Assembly (NCBI GenBank): GCA_017654935.2
Contig: CM065711.1
Location: forward strand, 27,091,836 to 27,155,835
DNA length: 64,000 bases
Source: Phymorhynchus buccinoides
Lineage: Eukaryota; Mollusca; Gastropoda; Neogastropoda; Raphitomidae
Reading direction: 5' to 3'
A model generated the notes under the pieces. That model saw nothing but the letters and a program-made list of their open reading frames with translations, did not search any database and was not told the origin of the DNA. Made by a program: the position numbers and the translations under genes. The number at the start of each line of letters is the position of its first letter. Position 1 is the stretch's first letter. Of the stretch, positions 52,495 through 63,199 are shown piece by piece.

Positions 52495-52912
52495 AGGGAT
52501 GAAATTAGGATCTAATTACCTATATGCTGTTAATTTGGGAAGATAAGGAAAGGCTTGTATGATAAACGTCATAGGAGGATTCACAATATTGCAGACCCTA
52601 GCTTTTCGTTACCCAGGTAAGTTTGACACATACAGAAAAAAAATGGCTGGCGGCGAAAGGGTTTACCCTTTAAACGCCAGCCATTCCTCAGCCATAATGT
52701 ACCATTAAGCTTACCTGGGTAGAGAAAAGACTTCATCTGCAGTATTGCAGATTCCTCTGTGACGTGCATAAAATAGGGTCTATCCTTACCTCCAAAAATT
52801 AAGAACATAAGGTCACTGGATACCAGACCCTCATTTTGATGCCTTTTAGTGACATAAGTGTTAAATCATTGTGGTGCCAAGAGGCGACAGTGGCGATGAA
52901 AGGATTAATGTG
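52495..52912. mobile_element. two family 1 TTAA MITEs head to head
   Basis: 52495-52663 is reverse (ends ATGGCTGGCGGCGAAAGGG) and 52664-52912 is forward (CCCTTTAAACGCCAGCC ... GGCGATGAAAGGA-TTAA). Together they form a 420-bp imperfect palindrome. Confidence 0.7.
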
Positions 52913-53127
52913 TTTTTTTAACATTTGTTTTCTTATGTAGAACATGAAAGCTACCATTCTTTTTATTATCTTGGATAGTGCTATATTGAAACGGTGGAGA
53001 ATGCTAAAAAAAAAAAAAAGCTCATAATTGGGATGGTTTTTTAAAGTGGTTTTTTTATTGTCTGTGGTTTTGTAATGGTTTTTATGATAGCTGTGCATCG
53101 GGGTTTTTTCGGTTTTAAATTATTTTG

Positions 53128-53585
53128 TTTTTCTCTCTCTCTCTTACTTTGAACAACAACAAAAAACATCATGTAGTTTGATCTATCTCTCTTTTACTTT
53201 GAACAACAAAAAACATCATGTAGTTTGATCTATCTATCTCTTACTTTGAAGAACAAAAAACATCATGTAGTTTGATCTATCTCTCTTTTACTTTGAAGAA
53301 CAAAAAACATCATGTAGTTTGATCTATCTCTCTCTTACTTTGAAGAACAAAAAACACAATGTAGGGTTTGTTTGTGTTTTTAAATTTTTTATTTCTTTCT
53401 GTCTCTCTTTTGCTTTGAACACACATTAAAAAACATCATGTAGTTTGATCTCTCTCTCCCTCTTTTACTTTGAATACAAAAAAACATCATGTAGTTTGCT
53501 CTCTCTTTTACTTTGAACACATCATGTAGTTTGATCTCTCTCTTTTACTTTGAACACAATAAGAAACACCTCATGCACTTTGATC
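53128..53585. repeat. about 47-bp tandem repeat (about 9 units)
   Basis: Unit: CATCATGTAGTTTGATCTAT, CTCTCTTTTACTTTGAACAA, CAAAAAA. Degenerate toward the right. It lies 70 bases upstream of exon I. Confidence 0.9.
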
Positions 53586-53656
53586 TCAAGGAGACCCTTG
53601 GTATAATAACAATTTTTGTTTACCTGTTATATTAAATTGCATCGTTGTTATCGCAG

Positions 53657-54118
53657 GCGGAGGAGAAGATAGACGAAGAGGAAAGAGCCCTCTACCAGCA
53701 GCAGATGGACCGAGCGAAGGAGGAGGAACGGGAAGACAAAGCCGGGCGGGTCATCCTGAAGTTCATCCGCTCCGTCGTCTTCCACAAGCGCCTGGGGCAT
53801 CTGAGGTTCAACATCCTGCGCCAGAGCGAGCGAGAGATGTTCTCGCCTTTCACGCTGACGGACAAGATGTGCGGGGTGTGTGGGGTCAGCTTCGAGAAAC
53901 CCTCGGAGAACCCTTCTTCCCAGGGGGCTTCTTTGGAGGAGAGAGGGGAAGAGGAGAGTGGGAGTGGTGTGTTGTCGAGTGTGGAGCGGGCGAGAGAGGA
54001 GCACGTGCGGTCGCCGGGGCACGGCGAGGCCAGCCGGTGTTTCCTGGGTTTCCGCGATATGTGCCGCAACATTCTCATGCCGCTGATGGAGATTGGCGCG
54101 TTCCTCACCAACATGCAG
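53657..54118 (+). CDS. TRANK1-like C-terminal exon I (zinc-finger-like)
   Basis: 154 codons, phase 0. Acceptor TTGTTATCGCAG, donor GTATGA. Order: charged helix AEEKIDEEERALYQQQMDRA-KEEEREDKAG; IQ-like helix VILKFIRSVVFHKRLGHLRF; TDKMCGVCGVSFEKPSEN with a C-x2-C pair; Ser/Glu-rich spacer of about 40 residues; EEHVRSPGHGEASRCFLGFR with H-x5-H; then DMCRNILMPLMEIGAFLTNM. A split CxxC...HxxxxxH zinc-finger-like module preceded by an IQ-like helix is also what I recall near the vertebrate TRANK1 C-terminus (CDLCGVKF...EQHIRLEHH). This is the strongest domain evidence on the + strand. Confidence 0.85.
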
Positions 54119-54292
54119 GTATGAAGGAGCGAGTGTCTGTGTGTGTTTGTGTGTATGTGTAAACAGCGTTACTAAAAAGTTACAACACTTTTCTTATTGG
54201 ACTGAGGGAATCAACTCGTTGCTTCGTTGGAGTTAAACATTTTTTTGCTACTGTTTTTGTTACTTCTGTTTCCTTTCAACTTACAGGGTTAA

Positions 54293-54610
54293 AGACCCAC
54301 CACGTCACGTGTCACATTCCCTCTTATGCTTGGAAGATTTATAAGCCCGTGTACACGCATAAGCGGATGTTCCATGCGGAAAACCTGTGCGCAATCCATA
54401 CATAAGTGAAACAAAGAAGGGAAAAGATTTGCGCACGTGTCTGAATTTTCCCCTATATGCATAAACTTTTATCCTTCTTTCTTCCACTTATTTAGGGTTT
54501 TCCGTACGGATCTTACGCGTCTAATGTGAACCCGGCCTTAAGATTTCTTACTAGCTATGAGAGGGGAAACGCGTGAAAAACGTGATTTGGACACGTGACG
54601 TGGTGGGTCT
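54293..54610. mobile_element. TTAA MITE, family 4 (318 bp)
   Basis: Perfect 21-bp inverted ends: AGACCCACCACGTCACGTGT(C) and its inverse, between TTAA (54289-54292) and TTAA (54611-54614). Interior has no ORF. A degenerate relative lies at 16809. Confidence 0.9.
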
Positions 54611-54766
54611 TTAAGACGCATGGGCGAAAAAAAGAGAAAAACCCCCAACAACTCTCTTCCCTGAAAAGACGCATTTCAATGAACTCTGGGTCTTCCCATT
54701 CCTGAGGTGGTTACTGCAGGGGTATTTGTGGCGGGGTTTGTGTTTCTTTTGGAGATAAAACTGGTA

Positions 54767-55300
54767 CAGTGGAGTCCAACTATAACGAACTCGCTTTTAA
54801 CGAAATTTCGAGATTAACAAACTGACTTCAATTTCCCGGCAAATGCCCTTCTATTTGTCACTTGCAAAGCCATGGGATTGGTCACTATGTTTTTCTGAAA
54901 GCTTGGTCAATATGCTTTTCAATTTTACTTGTTTGCCAAAAATAAAAATAGGGCTCCACTATGTTACATGCGCATATATAAACATACATATAATTAAATT
55001 TTAAAGAAAGGGGTAGGGGTAATTTAATGCATAAAAATAATTTAATTTACACAGTAAAATAAAAATTAATTCTGTTTTCAGATGCACAAGTGTCTACATA
55101 ACAGTATTCTCTCTATACAGGCATGGGAATTGTCATGGGAATTCCCATGCCTGCTATAGTAGTAAAAATCAGACGTGAGCCTTGAAGGCTTTGCCTCTTG
55201 TTGTATGTGCTGTGGCATTTGGTTTCCGACTGATAATGAGCTTTGCTAATTGCTTTGAGTGTTGGTAAGTATTGAGTTAAAATAGATAGTAAGATTAATA
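54767..55300 (+). mobile_element. pogo/Tigger-like end, rest undefined
   Basis: TA-CAGTGGAGTCCAACTATAAC, GAACTCGCTTTTAACGAAAT is a typical pogo-type terminus; no matching right end. At 55119-55160 GGCATGGGAATT...GAATTCCCATGCC forms a small hairpin. The remainder is AT-rich. Confidence 0.45.
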
Positions 55301-55310
55301 ACAAAAATCT

Positions 55311-55515
55311 ACCACTCTACACCGATTGGTTCCCCCACAACAAACCACTACAAAAGCAAAGTCAGAGGCAAAATTGTGATCTAAGGGAGCGAAGCGAGTT
55401 TAGAAGTGACCAAGGTATGGTGTGCACACAGATTTACTTCCCTTGAAGCAAATGCATCAAATTGACAGCTTTCTATTAATTCCGGACATATATGTCCGGA
55501 ACGGCTTGAATGATT
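55311..55515 (+). mobile_element. TTAA MITE, family 3 (partial)
   Basis: CTACACCGATTGGTTCCCCC, GGAGCGAAGCGAGTTTAGAA, CGGACATATATGTCCGGAAC, then GCTTGAATGATTTAAG as a degenerate right end. Confidence 0.6.
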
Positions 55516-55555
55516 TAAGACTTATATAGCGTACATTTATTTTCTCTCTCTCTAG

Positions 55556-55666
55556 GTGAGGAAGAAGCGAACTGCTTGGTACAAAGACCTGGTCTATCAA
55601 GTGGACAAAATCCTGGAAATGGACGATCTACAACGATCATTGGATCTCACTTTATTCTTTGCTTAA
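55556..55666 (+). pseudogene. duplicate of exon J, or alternative terminal exon
   Basis: Preceded by TTTTCTCTCTCTCTAG and starting GTGAGGAAGAAGCGAACTGC, as exon J does. Peptide VRKKRTAWYKDLVYQVDKIL, EMDDLQRSLD, then diverging into LTLFFA and a TAA stop (55664-55666). Differences from exon J are mostly synonymous plus T to A, V to I and a one-codon deletion. The repeat also includes upstream AAGACTTATATA-GC/ACGT. If spliced in, it ends the protein about 36 residues after exon I. Confidence 0.7.
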
Positions 55667-55685
55667 GACTTATATAACGTGAATT

Positions 55686-55826
<141 letters not shown>

Positions 55827-55829
55827 TAG

Positions 55830-56045
55830 GTGAGGAAGAAGCGAACTACATGGTACAAAGACCTGGTGTATCAAGTGGACAAAGTCCTGGAGATGATGGA
55901 CAGCCTTCAGCGATCGTTGGATCAGGCCCTACAGGACCGCAAGTGGGGGGACGTTCGGGGAATCTTGGAGACGACGAACAACCTGCTCCGGTTCTATCAC
56001 AAGGAAGTCAAAGAACCTGTGCACTCGCGCTTCCAAATGCACCAG
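55830..56045 (+). CDS. TRANK1-like C-terminal exon J
   Basis: 72 codons, phase 0. Acceptor CTCTCTAG (55822-55829), donor GTGATT; if unspliced, the frame stops three codons later (QVI-TAG at 56052-56054). Peptide VRKKRTTWYKDLVYQVDKVL, EMMDSLQRSLDQALQDRKWG, DVRGILETTNNLLRFYHKEV, KEPVHSRFQMHQ. Helical. In vertebrate TRANK1 this position lies close to the C-terminus (memory), so this is the last or penultimate exon. No further exon could be found to the right, where YR retrotransposons begin. Confidence 0.75.
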
Positions 56046-57284
56046 GTGATTTAGAGAGAGAAAGAGAGGGAAGAGAAAGGAGAGAGAGAGAAGGGTAGGA
56101 TAGAGAGTGAGAGAGAGAGAGAGAGAAGGAGAGAAAGTCTGTAAAGGGAGGGAAGTAATTGCGGTGCTTCGCTCTTGTTATCATGATAAAGTGAAAGAGC
56201 TTGTGTTCATCAGGTAAGAAAAACGGAAAGTGAGTTGGGGGGGGGGGGGGGGGGGGGGGATAGCAGAGTGGGTGTCAGTTTAATTTTTTTTTTAAATCTT
56301 GATATACTTATACAAAAAGTAAGTCAAAATGTCACAAGTTCTCCGACTCAAGACGACCGTAGCAAATTGGCTTCACCCAGCCCTCGGTAGCCCTTTATCA
56401 GGAGAAAGAACACGCCTGTCCTTTCAATTGGCTTTTGTATACTGTCTTTTTGTGTGCGAGTAAACTTGCCGACATGCCTCTAACATATTATACGGATTAC
56501 AAGGCAATTACTTTTTACAGGAATGGGGTTGAGGTGATAATTGTAAAATTGTTAAGAAATTAAAGAAACAAGATTCAAAGTTTGGATTTAACTCGGGGGG
56601 TGAGTTTCATAAACACAATGCCTTGTAATACGTAAAATACAGAAATTATTATTTTATGCATATTGACTCACAACATCCAACATCCATTTATACGCACCCC
56701 TTACACTCCGTACTTCCATGTCCGAATGCACAAAACACAATCTGGTTTGCAGTTGCTTCCACGTTTAGGGAATTTGAAATGCCGACATATGAGAACTAGA
56801 TGAGCGAATGAATTAACAAATTAAACTAAAACACATTGGTCAAACATATGAACCAGATAATGAGCGAATGATTACCAAAATAAAATAAAACACATTGATC
56901 AAACATAAAGTATCGATTGAGCATGACATAACTTCCATTTGCTCCGAGAATCTATAAACAATATGACATACATTGAAATGTTATAGGTAAATTGGTCTAG
57001 CCATGACCTATTGTCCTATGTTCCTTGAATGTTCAGGAACTGATTATCTCCCTTAACCTGTATCTCTTTGTGGGTGAAACCGCCATGAACACTTTCATTC
57101 TACGCTGACAGATGAAGTATAGTTATTGAGCATAGGATAAAAGTGTTGAGGCCACAAAGGAGGAGAAAACTCAGGGGGAGACGCAACTGCAAACCTAAAC
57201 TATTAATGCACACTTAAATATGTATGGGATACTAAGGCATCCACCCCAAAGTACATAATAACAGCAGCGTCCCATGTTTGTTCT
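56046..57284. other. 3' flank or intron, no recognised gene
   Basis: GA-rich run (56055-56135), a G homopolymer of about 20 (56239-56260), and a direct repeat of AACACATTGGTCAAACATATGAA-like sequence near 56830-56905. No polyadenylation signal can be assigned with confidence. Confidence 0.4.
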
Positions 57285-57552
57285 GTAAATGTTTCCTCGG
57301 GACTCTACAGGATTTATATGAAAGTCACTGAACACCTGGCGGTGGGTTTCATCTGCATCCAGGTACGTGTACACACACTAACTATAGTTCATGACGAGAT
57401 TCTCCATGAATAGAGAAGGCATCCCCACGCACATGCACCTAGAAGCCGGCGTCACAATGTTGTTGCTGTAATTGCTTCCTTGGGGCTCCCCAGGAGATAA
57501 CTGAATGTCCAGAACACCTGGCGGTGGGCTTCAACAGCGTACAGGTCCGAGT
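57285..57552 (-). repeat. about 180-bp tandem repeat at the YR element 3' side
   Basis: AACACCTGGCGGTGGGTTTCA (57329) and AACACCTGGCGGTGGGCTTCA (57510) lie in two units that also share GTTTCCTCGGGACTC-/GCTTCCTTGGGGCTC- and ATCCAGGTACGTGTAC/GTACAGGTCCGAGTAC. Probably the non-coding end of the left YR copy. Confidence 0.55.
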
Positions 57553-58570
57553 ACCCTCAGGACCTGAAACAAACACCACAAAGGGACAGCAGCATCGGTC
57601 ATCCTCACACACACACTTGCATCACTATAAATCTGATCTACATATATGCTGCAAAAATCTGATATATTGTTTGAAAGTTTGGAGTTCCAGCGCCCTAGTT
57701 GGTGTATCAGGCTGTCTGGGGTGCCAAGGGCTGCTGCTGTGGTGGCAGCCCCAATCCTGAAGCTGTGAGATTTAAATTGGTCAGGGGAATAACCACCAAA
57801 TTGCAGGGCACTACGCAATTGTGCGTTGAATTGGGACCGGGTTACAGGACTGTCAATACAATGCCAAAATAAGGCTCCCGGTGTGTCGCCCCTGACTGCC
57901 AGATACGCTTTCATAAGAGACACAGGTCATGTCAAAGAAGTAGGTGTGGCTACGATGTCCAACTTAAACGGGTTACCATAGCTATGTTTATAAGATGTAA
58001 ATGTGACGAATCCTTGACTTGAATTTGCTGTCTTTGTAAGAGGTTTGCATTCAGTACGCTTGGTGAGGAGATGGTTATTTCCCCAATGCGCGGAAATGCA
58101 TGAAATGCCAAACAGGAGATTGCTTTGTATAGTAGCCTACTCTGACCCTGTGAAATTGTGTAATCCAGAGCCCTAAGTAAGTGCTGTAACATGGGTTTGT
58201 CTATGGGCATTCGCATGTCCACCCTTGGGTTGTGTTAGTGGCAGGCTGCTAACAATTTCTGAATGAGAAACGTGGAGGAAGGATCCGGCAACGCTGAAAT
58301 TTTGTGAACATATCCAATGGCCGAGATGTGTGAGGATATGGTGGATGGTGCATATTTGAGTTTGTGAAGATAGGTGACAGAGAGTGCTAGGGTCGATACT
58401 GGTATAGGCAGAGTGCTATCAAGGCTATGGTCTGTTAGAAAGTTATAAAAGAGACACCAACTTCTTGAGTATGCTTGCTGTGAGGCTGGTGTTAGGGCAG
58501 AGTGCAGTAAGTTATGCATGTCACCAGTCAGCGTGGTAAGCTTGGGAGAGGAGGCACTGGAACTGGGCAA
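57531..58570 (-). pseudogene. tyrosine recombinase, left copy
   Basis: Integrates the circular cDNA in this class. N-terminal SAM-like domain: TGDMHNLLHSALTPASQQAY, SRSWCLFYNFL. Catalytic part: FHAFPRIGEI (Arg I; the right copy has FLRIGE), HSFRIGAATTAAALGTPD (H-x-x-R), HQLGRWNSK and a Tyr in FCSIYV. A stop (CAC-TAA) follows LLAAC at 58.23 kb and an 8-bp loss after VKDS shifts the frame near 58.0 kb. Confidence 0.85.
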
Positions 58571-58578
58571 GGGAGCGC

Positions 58579-60027
58579 TTAGGGAGCAAGGGCTCTGAAC
58601 CTCTCCACCTGGAATCGAGAAAGGGCATCAGCAATTTGGTTTTTTGACCCAGGTACATGCTGTGCCCGGAACAAGATGTTGTATTTTAGGCAAGTAAGTA
58701 CCAATTGCCTAAGCAAAAGCATAATGCGAGTATTCTTGGATGTCTGCTGGTTTATGATGGGAACTAACGCTTCATTGTCCATATGCAATAGTATGCATTT
58801 GTTTGTTAAGTCTACCGCCCACAGCTGTACTGCCAACATGATGGGGTAGAATTCCAGGAGAGAAATCTCCTGGCCGACCCAATGTTCGTCCCATTTCCCA
58901 AAGAACCATTGTGGCCCGAACACTGCCCCATAGCCTAGGGACCCTGAGGCATCTGTGTATAGGTCCAGGTTAGGGGATGCTAGCCAGCGGTCTTCCAATA
59001 CCCACTGTAAGATTGATGAGTGTACGCAAAAATGGCCTGCCCGGAACAACCACCCCACATGCAAAGTTTAGTAAGCCGATGACAGATTGTAGCTCTTTCA
59101 ACTGGATTTTTTGCTTGTGTAAACATAATTCCACATACTCTCTACATTTATGTATCTTGTCTGTCGGCAAACGTACTTCCATTTTTATAGAGTCTATAGT
59201 TCATAGCCAAGGAAAGTCATGATTTGACTAGGATGGAAGGTTTTGTCAGGTGCCATAGGGATACCGATGTCTTTACAAGTATTCAGAAATGAACTGAGCA
59301 TAGCTGTACATTCACTTTCTTGTTTTGCCATGATAAAAAAGTCATCAAGCACATGAGTCATGCACGAAATGCCCAATTTGGTTTCTGCCACCCAGTGTAA
59401 CGCAGTACTGAGTGTCTCAAAAAGCTTGCAACTTGAGCTACAACCCATAGGCAGACATTTATCGAAATAGTAGAAACCTTGCCATCGGAGCCCAAAAAGA
59501 TGGTACTGATTTGGGTGCAATGGAATGATCCAGAATGCGTTCACTATGTCTGTTTTCGCAAAATAGCACCCTTTACCTAGCTCTTTCATAGGGGCGGTGG
59601 CATGATCTATCGTTTGGTAGCAGACCTGTGTGTGTTCTATTGAAATATTGTCATTTACGGAAAGGCCCTCTGGAACCAGACCAATCGGGGATGTCTGAAA
59701 TGGTTCAAAGGGAGGGGTACTAAAAGGTCCAGCTATGCGATTGCATGCCATTTCTTGTTGAAGTTTTTTATCCACTATTTCTGGATGGGTAAAGGTAGAT
59801 TGAAGATTGCGAGGATGTTCATGGGACAAAGAACCCTTGTGTCCCACAACAAATCCGTGTTGGAAACCAGATACTAAGAACGTAGCGAGCTGGGGGTCAT
59901 AACCTTTAAGCCAAATAGCCAGTCTACTTGGGTCGATAGGAGTGGGCAGGTCAGTGGGACATTGACTTTTGCCTTGTGTGTTGTTTTCTTGCTTCTGCAC
60001 CTGCATCAAAGGGCTGCTTTGACCCAA
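58579..60027 (-). pseudogene. YR retrotransposon RT-RNase H, left copy
   Basis: Reverse transcriptase for copying element RNA. 60027-59194 is open: GFVVGHKGSLSHEHPRNL, EKKL/DKKLQQEMACNRIAGPF, SPIGLVPEG (the PKK..S.KFRII block is deleted), YFAKTDIVNAFWIIPLHP, CLPMGCSSSCKLFE, the catalytic HVLDDFFIMA, and FLGYEL. A stop follows; the thumb (KIQLKELQSVIGLLNFA) is in another frame. RNase H at 59064-58579: LYTDASGSLGYGAVF, EFYPIMLAVQLW, HMDNEALVPIIN, HVPGSKNQIADALSR. VLDD replaces the usual Y-x-DD. Broken by the deletions described for the element. Confidence 0.85.
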
Positions 60028-60082
60028 ATGCAGAAGCTCCTGTCCGAAAGGTTTTTGCTGAACCTTGAAAACGTGGCAAGAT

Positions 60083-61000
60083 CTTCAAATTTGCTGTGAG
60101 TCCTAATGGGGCGATGGCAACGGCAACCGAGGCGGCCGTGTCATTGGCGCGGTTTGGCAAATGCGCAAAACGCGTATCCGCCGGCCTCTCGGCACCCATA
60201 TCTCCGGCATTTCTGGACCGATTGCCTTCACATTTGGCAGGTAGATGACCAGGGACGGTGACTATCGATGTGCCAAACCGGAAGCGAATCGTTTCAGAAA
60301 CGCGCGCTCAATATGCTGCTTCACCTTTTATAAATAACTCTGCCGTTTCTTAACCGAATCGCTTCAAATTTGCTGTCAGGCTTGCTATGGCCGGGGCAAA
60401 GCCTGGCAGGTAATTTGAAGAGTATCGGGAGAGCGCGTCAATCTCAGAGCAGCACCAACGGGAAACGGGGCCTTATAACCGGCCTCTCGGCGCCCGTATC
60501 TCCGGTATTTCTGGGCGGATTGCCTTCGAATTTAGAAGGTAGATGACCGGGGACGGTGACTATCCGTGTGCCAAACCGGAAGCGAATCGATTCAGAAACG
60601 CGCGCAATATACGCTGCTTCACTTTTTTACAAACCGCGGCGTAACCAGACCCGACATTGACTTGAGATTTGGAACGTGCGTGACCAGGGATAGTGACTAT
60701 CGTCATGCAAAATTTCAACAGCATCCGTTCATAAACGCACACGATATTCACCGATTTACGGATTCGGCGAAACGGGACGCTTCAAAACGTGCTGTTATCA
60801 TCATAAGCCAAGTGTCCGTGTGTGTGTGTCTGTGTGTCTGAAACACAAAACGGGCCTTGTAACTCCGCCGTTTTTCGACCAAATCGCTTCAAATTTGCTG
60901 TGAGCCCTAACGTGGCGATGGCAACGGCAACAGCAACCGAGGCGGTCGTATCATTTGCGAGGTTTCGCAAATGCGTGAAACGCGCATCCGCCGGCCCTCT
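60083..61000. repeat. irregular tandem module between the two YR copies
   Basis: Blocks recur two or three times: GCTTCAAATTTGCTGTGAG (60084, 60360, 60884), GGCCTCTCGGC.CCC.TATCTCCGG (60184, 60481), GATGACCAGGGACGGTGACT (60246, 60547, relaxed at 60681), GCCAAACCGGAAGCGAATCG (60271, 60571), GAAACGCGCGC (60297, 60595). GC-rich. Frames exist on both strands, but none looks like a known protein. Confidence 0.7.
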
Positions 61001-61500
61001 NNNNNNNNNNNNNNNNNNNNNNNNNNNNNNNNNNNNNNNNNNNNNNNNNNNNNNNNNNNNNNNNNNNNNNNNNNNNNNNNNNNNNNNNNNNNNNNNNNNN
61101 NNNNNNNNNNNNNNNNNNNNNNNNNNNNNNNNNNNNNNNNNNNNNNNNNNNNNNNNNNNNNNNNNNNNNNNNNNNNNNNNNNNNNNNNNNNNNNNNNNNN
61201 NNNNNNNNNNNNNNNNNNNNNNNNNNNNNNNNNNNNNNNNNNNNNNNNNNNNNNNNNNNNNNNNNNNNNNNNNNNNNNNNNNNNNNNNNNNNNNNNNNNN
61301 NNNNNNNNNNNNNNNNNNNNNNNNNNNNNNNNNNNNNNNNNNNNNNNNNNNNNNNNNNNNNNNNNNNNNNNNNNNNNNNNNNNNNNNNNNNNNNNNNNNN
61401 NNNNNNNNNNNNNNNNNNNNNNNNNNNNNNNNNNNNNNNNNNNNNNNNNNNNNNNNNNNNNNNNNNNNNNNNNNNNNNNNNNNNNNNNNNNNNNNNNNNN
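61001..61500. other. assembly gap, exactly 500 N
   Basis: Placeholder gap. The sequence right of it starts ATCTTGCCACG, the inverse of 60071-60082, so the right contig begins precisely where the left YR copy ends. Confidence 0.99.
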
Positions 61501-61539
61501 ATCTTGCCACGTTTTCAAGGTTCAGCAAAAACCTTTCGG

Positions 61540-63198
61540 ACAGGAGCTTCTGCATTTGGGTCAAAGCAGCCCTTTGATGCAGGTGCAGAAGCAAGAAAGC
61601 AACACACAAGGCAAAAGTAAATGTCCCACTGACCTGCCCACTCCTATAGAACCAAGTAGACTGGCTATTTGGCTTAAAGGTTATGACCCCCAGCTCGCTA
61701 CGTTCCTAGTATCTGGTTTCCAACATGGATTTGTTGTGGGACACAAGGGTTCTTTGTCCCATGAACATCCTCGCAATCTTCAATCTACCTTTACCCATCC
61801 AGAAATTGTGGAGAAAAAACTTCAACAGGAAATGGCATGCAATCGCATAGCTGGACCTTTTAGTACCCCTCCCTTTGAACCATTTCAGATATCCCCAATT
61901 GGTCTGGTTCCAAAGAAAGAACACAGTAAATTTCGTATAATTTCACCATCTGTCATATCCGGAGGGTCTTTCCGTAAATGACAATATTTCAATAGAGCAC
62001 ACACAGGTCTGCTACCAAACGATAGATCAGGCCACCGCCCATATGAAAGAGCTAGGCAAAGGGTGCTATTTTGCGAAAACAGACATAGCGAACGCATTCT
62101 GGATCATTCCATTGCACCCAAATCAGTACTATCTTTTTGGGCTCCGATGGCAAGGTTTCTACTATTTCGATAAATGTCTGCCTATGGGTTGTAGCTCAAG
62201 TTGCAAACTTTTTGAGACACTCAGTACTGCGCTGCACTGGGTGGCAGAAACCAAATTGGGCATTTCGTGCATGACTCATGTGCTTGATGACTTTTTTATC
62301 ATGGCAAAACAAGAAGGTGAATATACAGCTATGCTCAGTGCATTTCTGAATACTTGTAAAGACATCGGTATTCCTATGGCACCTGACAAAACCTTCTATC
62401 CTAGTCAAATCATGACTTTCCTTGGCTATGAACTAGACTATAAAAATGGAAGTACGTTTGCCGACAGACAAGATACACAAATGTAGAGTGTCTGTGGAAC
62501 TATGTCTACACAAGCAAAAGATCCAGTTGAAAGAGCTACAATCTGTCATCGGCTTACTAAACTTTGCATATGTGGGGTGGTTGTTCCAAGCAGGCCATTT
62601 TTGCGTAGACTCATCAATCTCACTGTGGGTATTGCAAAGCCTTGGTACTACATTAGGGTCACAGAACAAGCAAGAGAGGACTTGAGAGTGTGGTTAAGTT
62701 TTCTGGCAGGATACAACGGGAGGTCTCTCCTCCTGGAAGACCGCTGGCTAGCATAACCTGGACCTATACACAGATGCCTCAGGGTCCCTAGGCTATGGGG
62801 CAGTGTTCGGGCCACAATGGTTCTTTGGGAAATGGGACGAACATTGGGTCGGCCAGGAGATTTCTCTCCTGGAACTCTACCCCATCATGTTGGCAGTACA
62901 GTTGTGGGCGGTAGACCTAACAAACAAATGCATACTATTGCATACGGACAATGAAGCGTTAGTTCCCATTATAAACCAGCAGACATCCAAGAATACCCGC
63001 ATTATGTTTTTGCTTAGGCAATTGGTACTTACTTGCCTAAAATACAACATCTTGTTCCGGGCACAGCACGTACCTGGGTCAAAAAAACAAATTGCCGATG
63101 CCCTTTCTCGATTCCAGGTGGAGAGGTTCAGAGCCCTCGCTCCCCAAGCGCTCCCTTGCCCAGTTCCAGTGCCTCCTCTCCCAAGCTTACCACGCTGA
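61540..63198 (+). pseudogene. YR retrotransposon RT-RNase H, right copy
   Basis: Open pieces: up to 61981 (GHKGSLSHEHPRNLQSTF, GLVPKKEHSKFRIISPS), 62043-62486 (YFAKTDIANAFWIIPLHP, LPMGCSSSCKLFE, HVLDDFFIMAKQEGEY, FLGYELDYKNGS), 62446-62756 (thumb; FLRRLINLTVGIAKPWYYI, EDLRVWLSFLAGYNGRS) and 62760-63198 (YTDASGSLGYGAVFGPQWFF, HTDNEALVPI, DALSRF). Each half is better than the matching part of the left copy, but three shifts remain. Confidence 0.85.
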
Positions 63199-63199
63199 C

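Larger units (their letters stand above)
57531..60082 (-). mobile_element. YR retrotransposon (DIRS/Ngaro type), left copy
   Basis: On the - strand, RT, RNase H and tyrosine recombinase in that order with no methyltransferase between them, which favours a Ngaro-like layout over DIRS1. Compared with the right copy it has a 49-bp and an about 101-bp deletion in the RT part, a nonsense codon and an 8-bp deletion in the YR part. No split direct repeats could be identified because the ends are tandem repeats. Confidence 0.85.

Noticed and set aside
57461..57760. + strand exon reading EITECPEHLAVGFNSVQ before a GTCCGA donor
   Set aside because: The pair of similar units at 57285 and 57466 is better explained as the repeated non-coding end of the YR element on the other strand.
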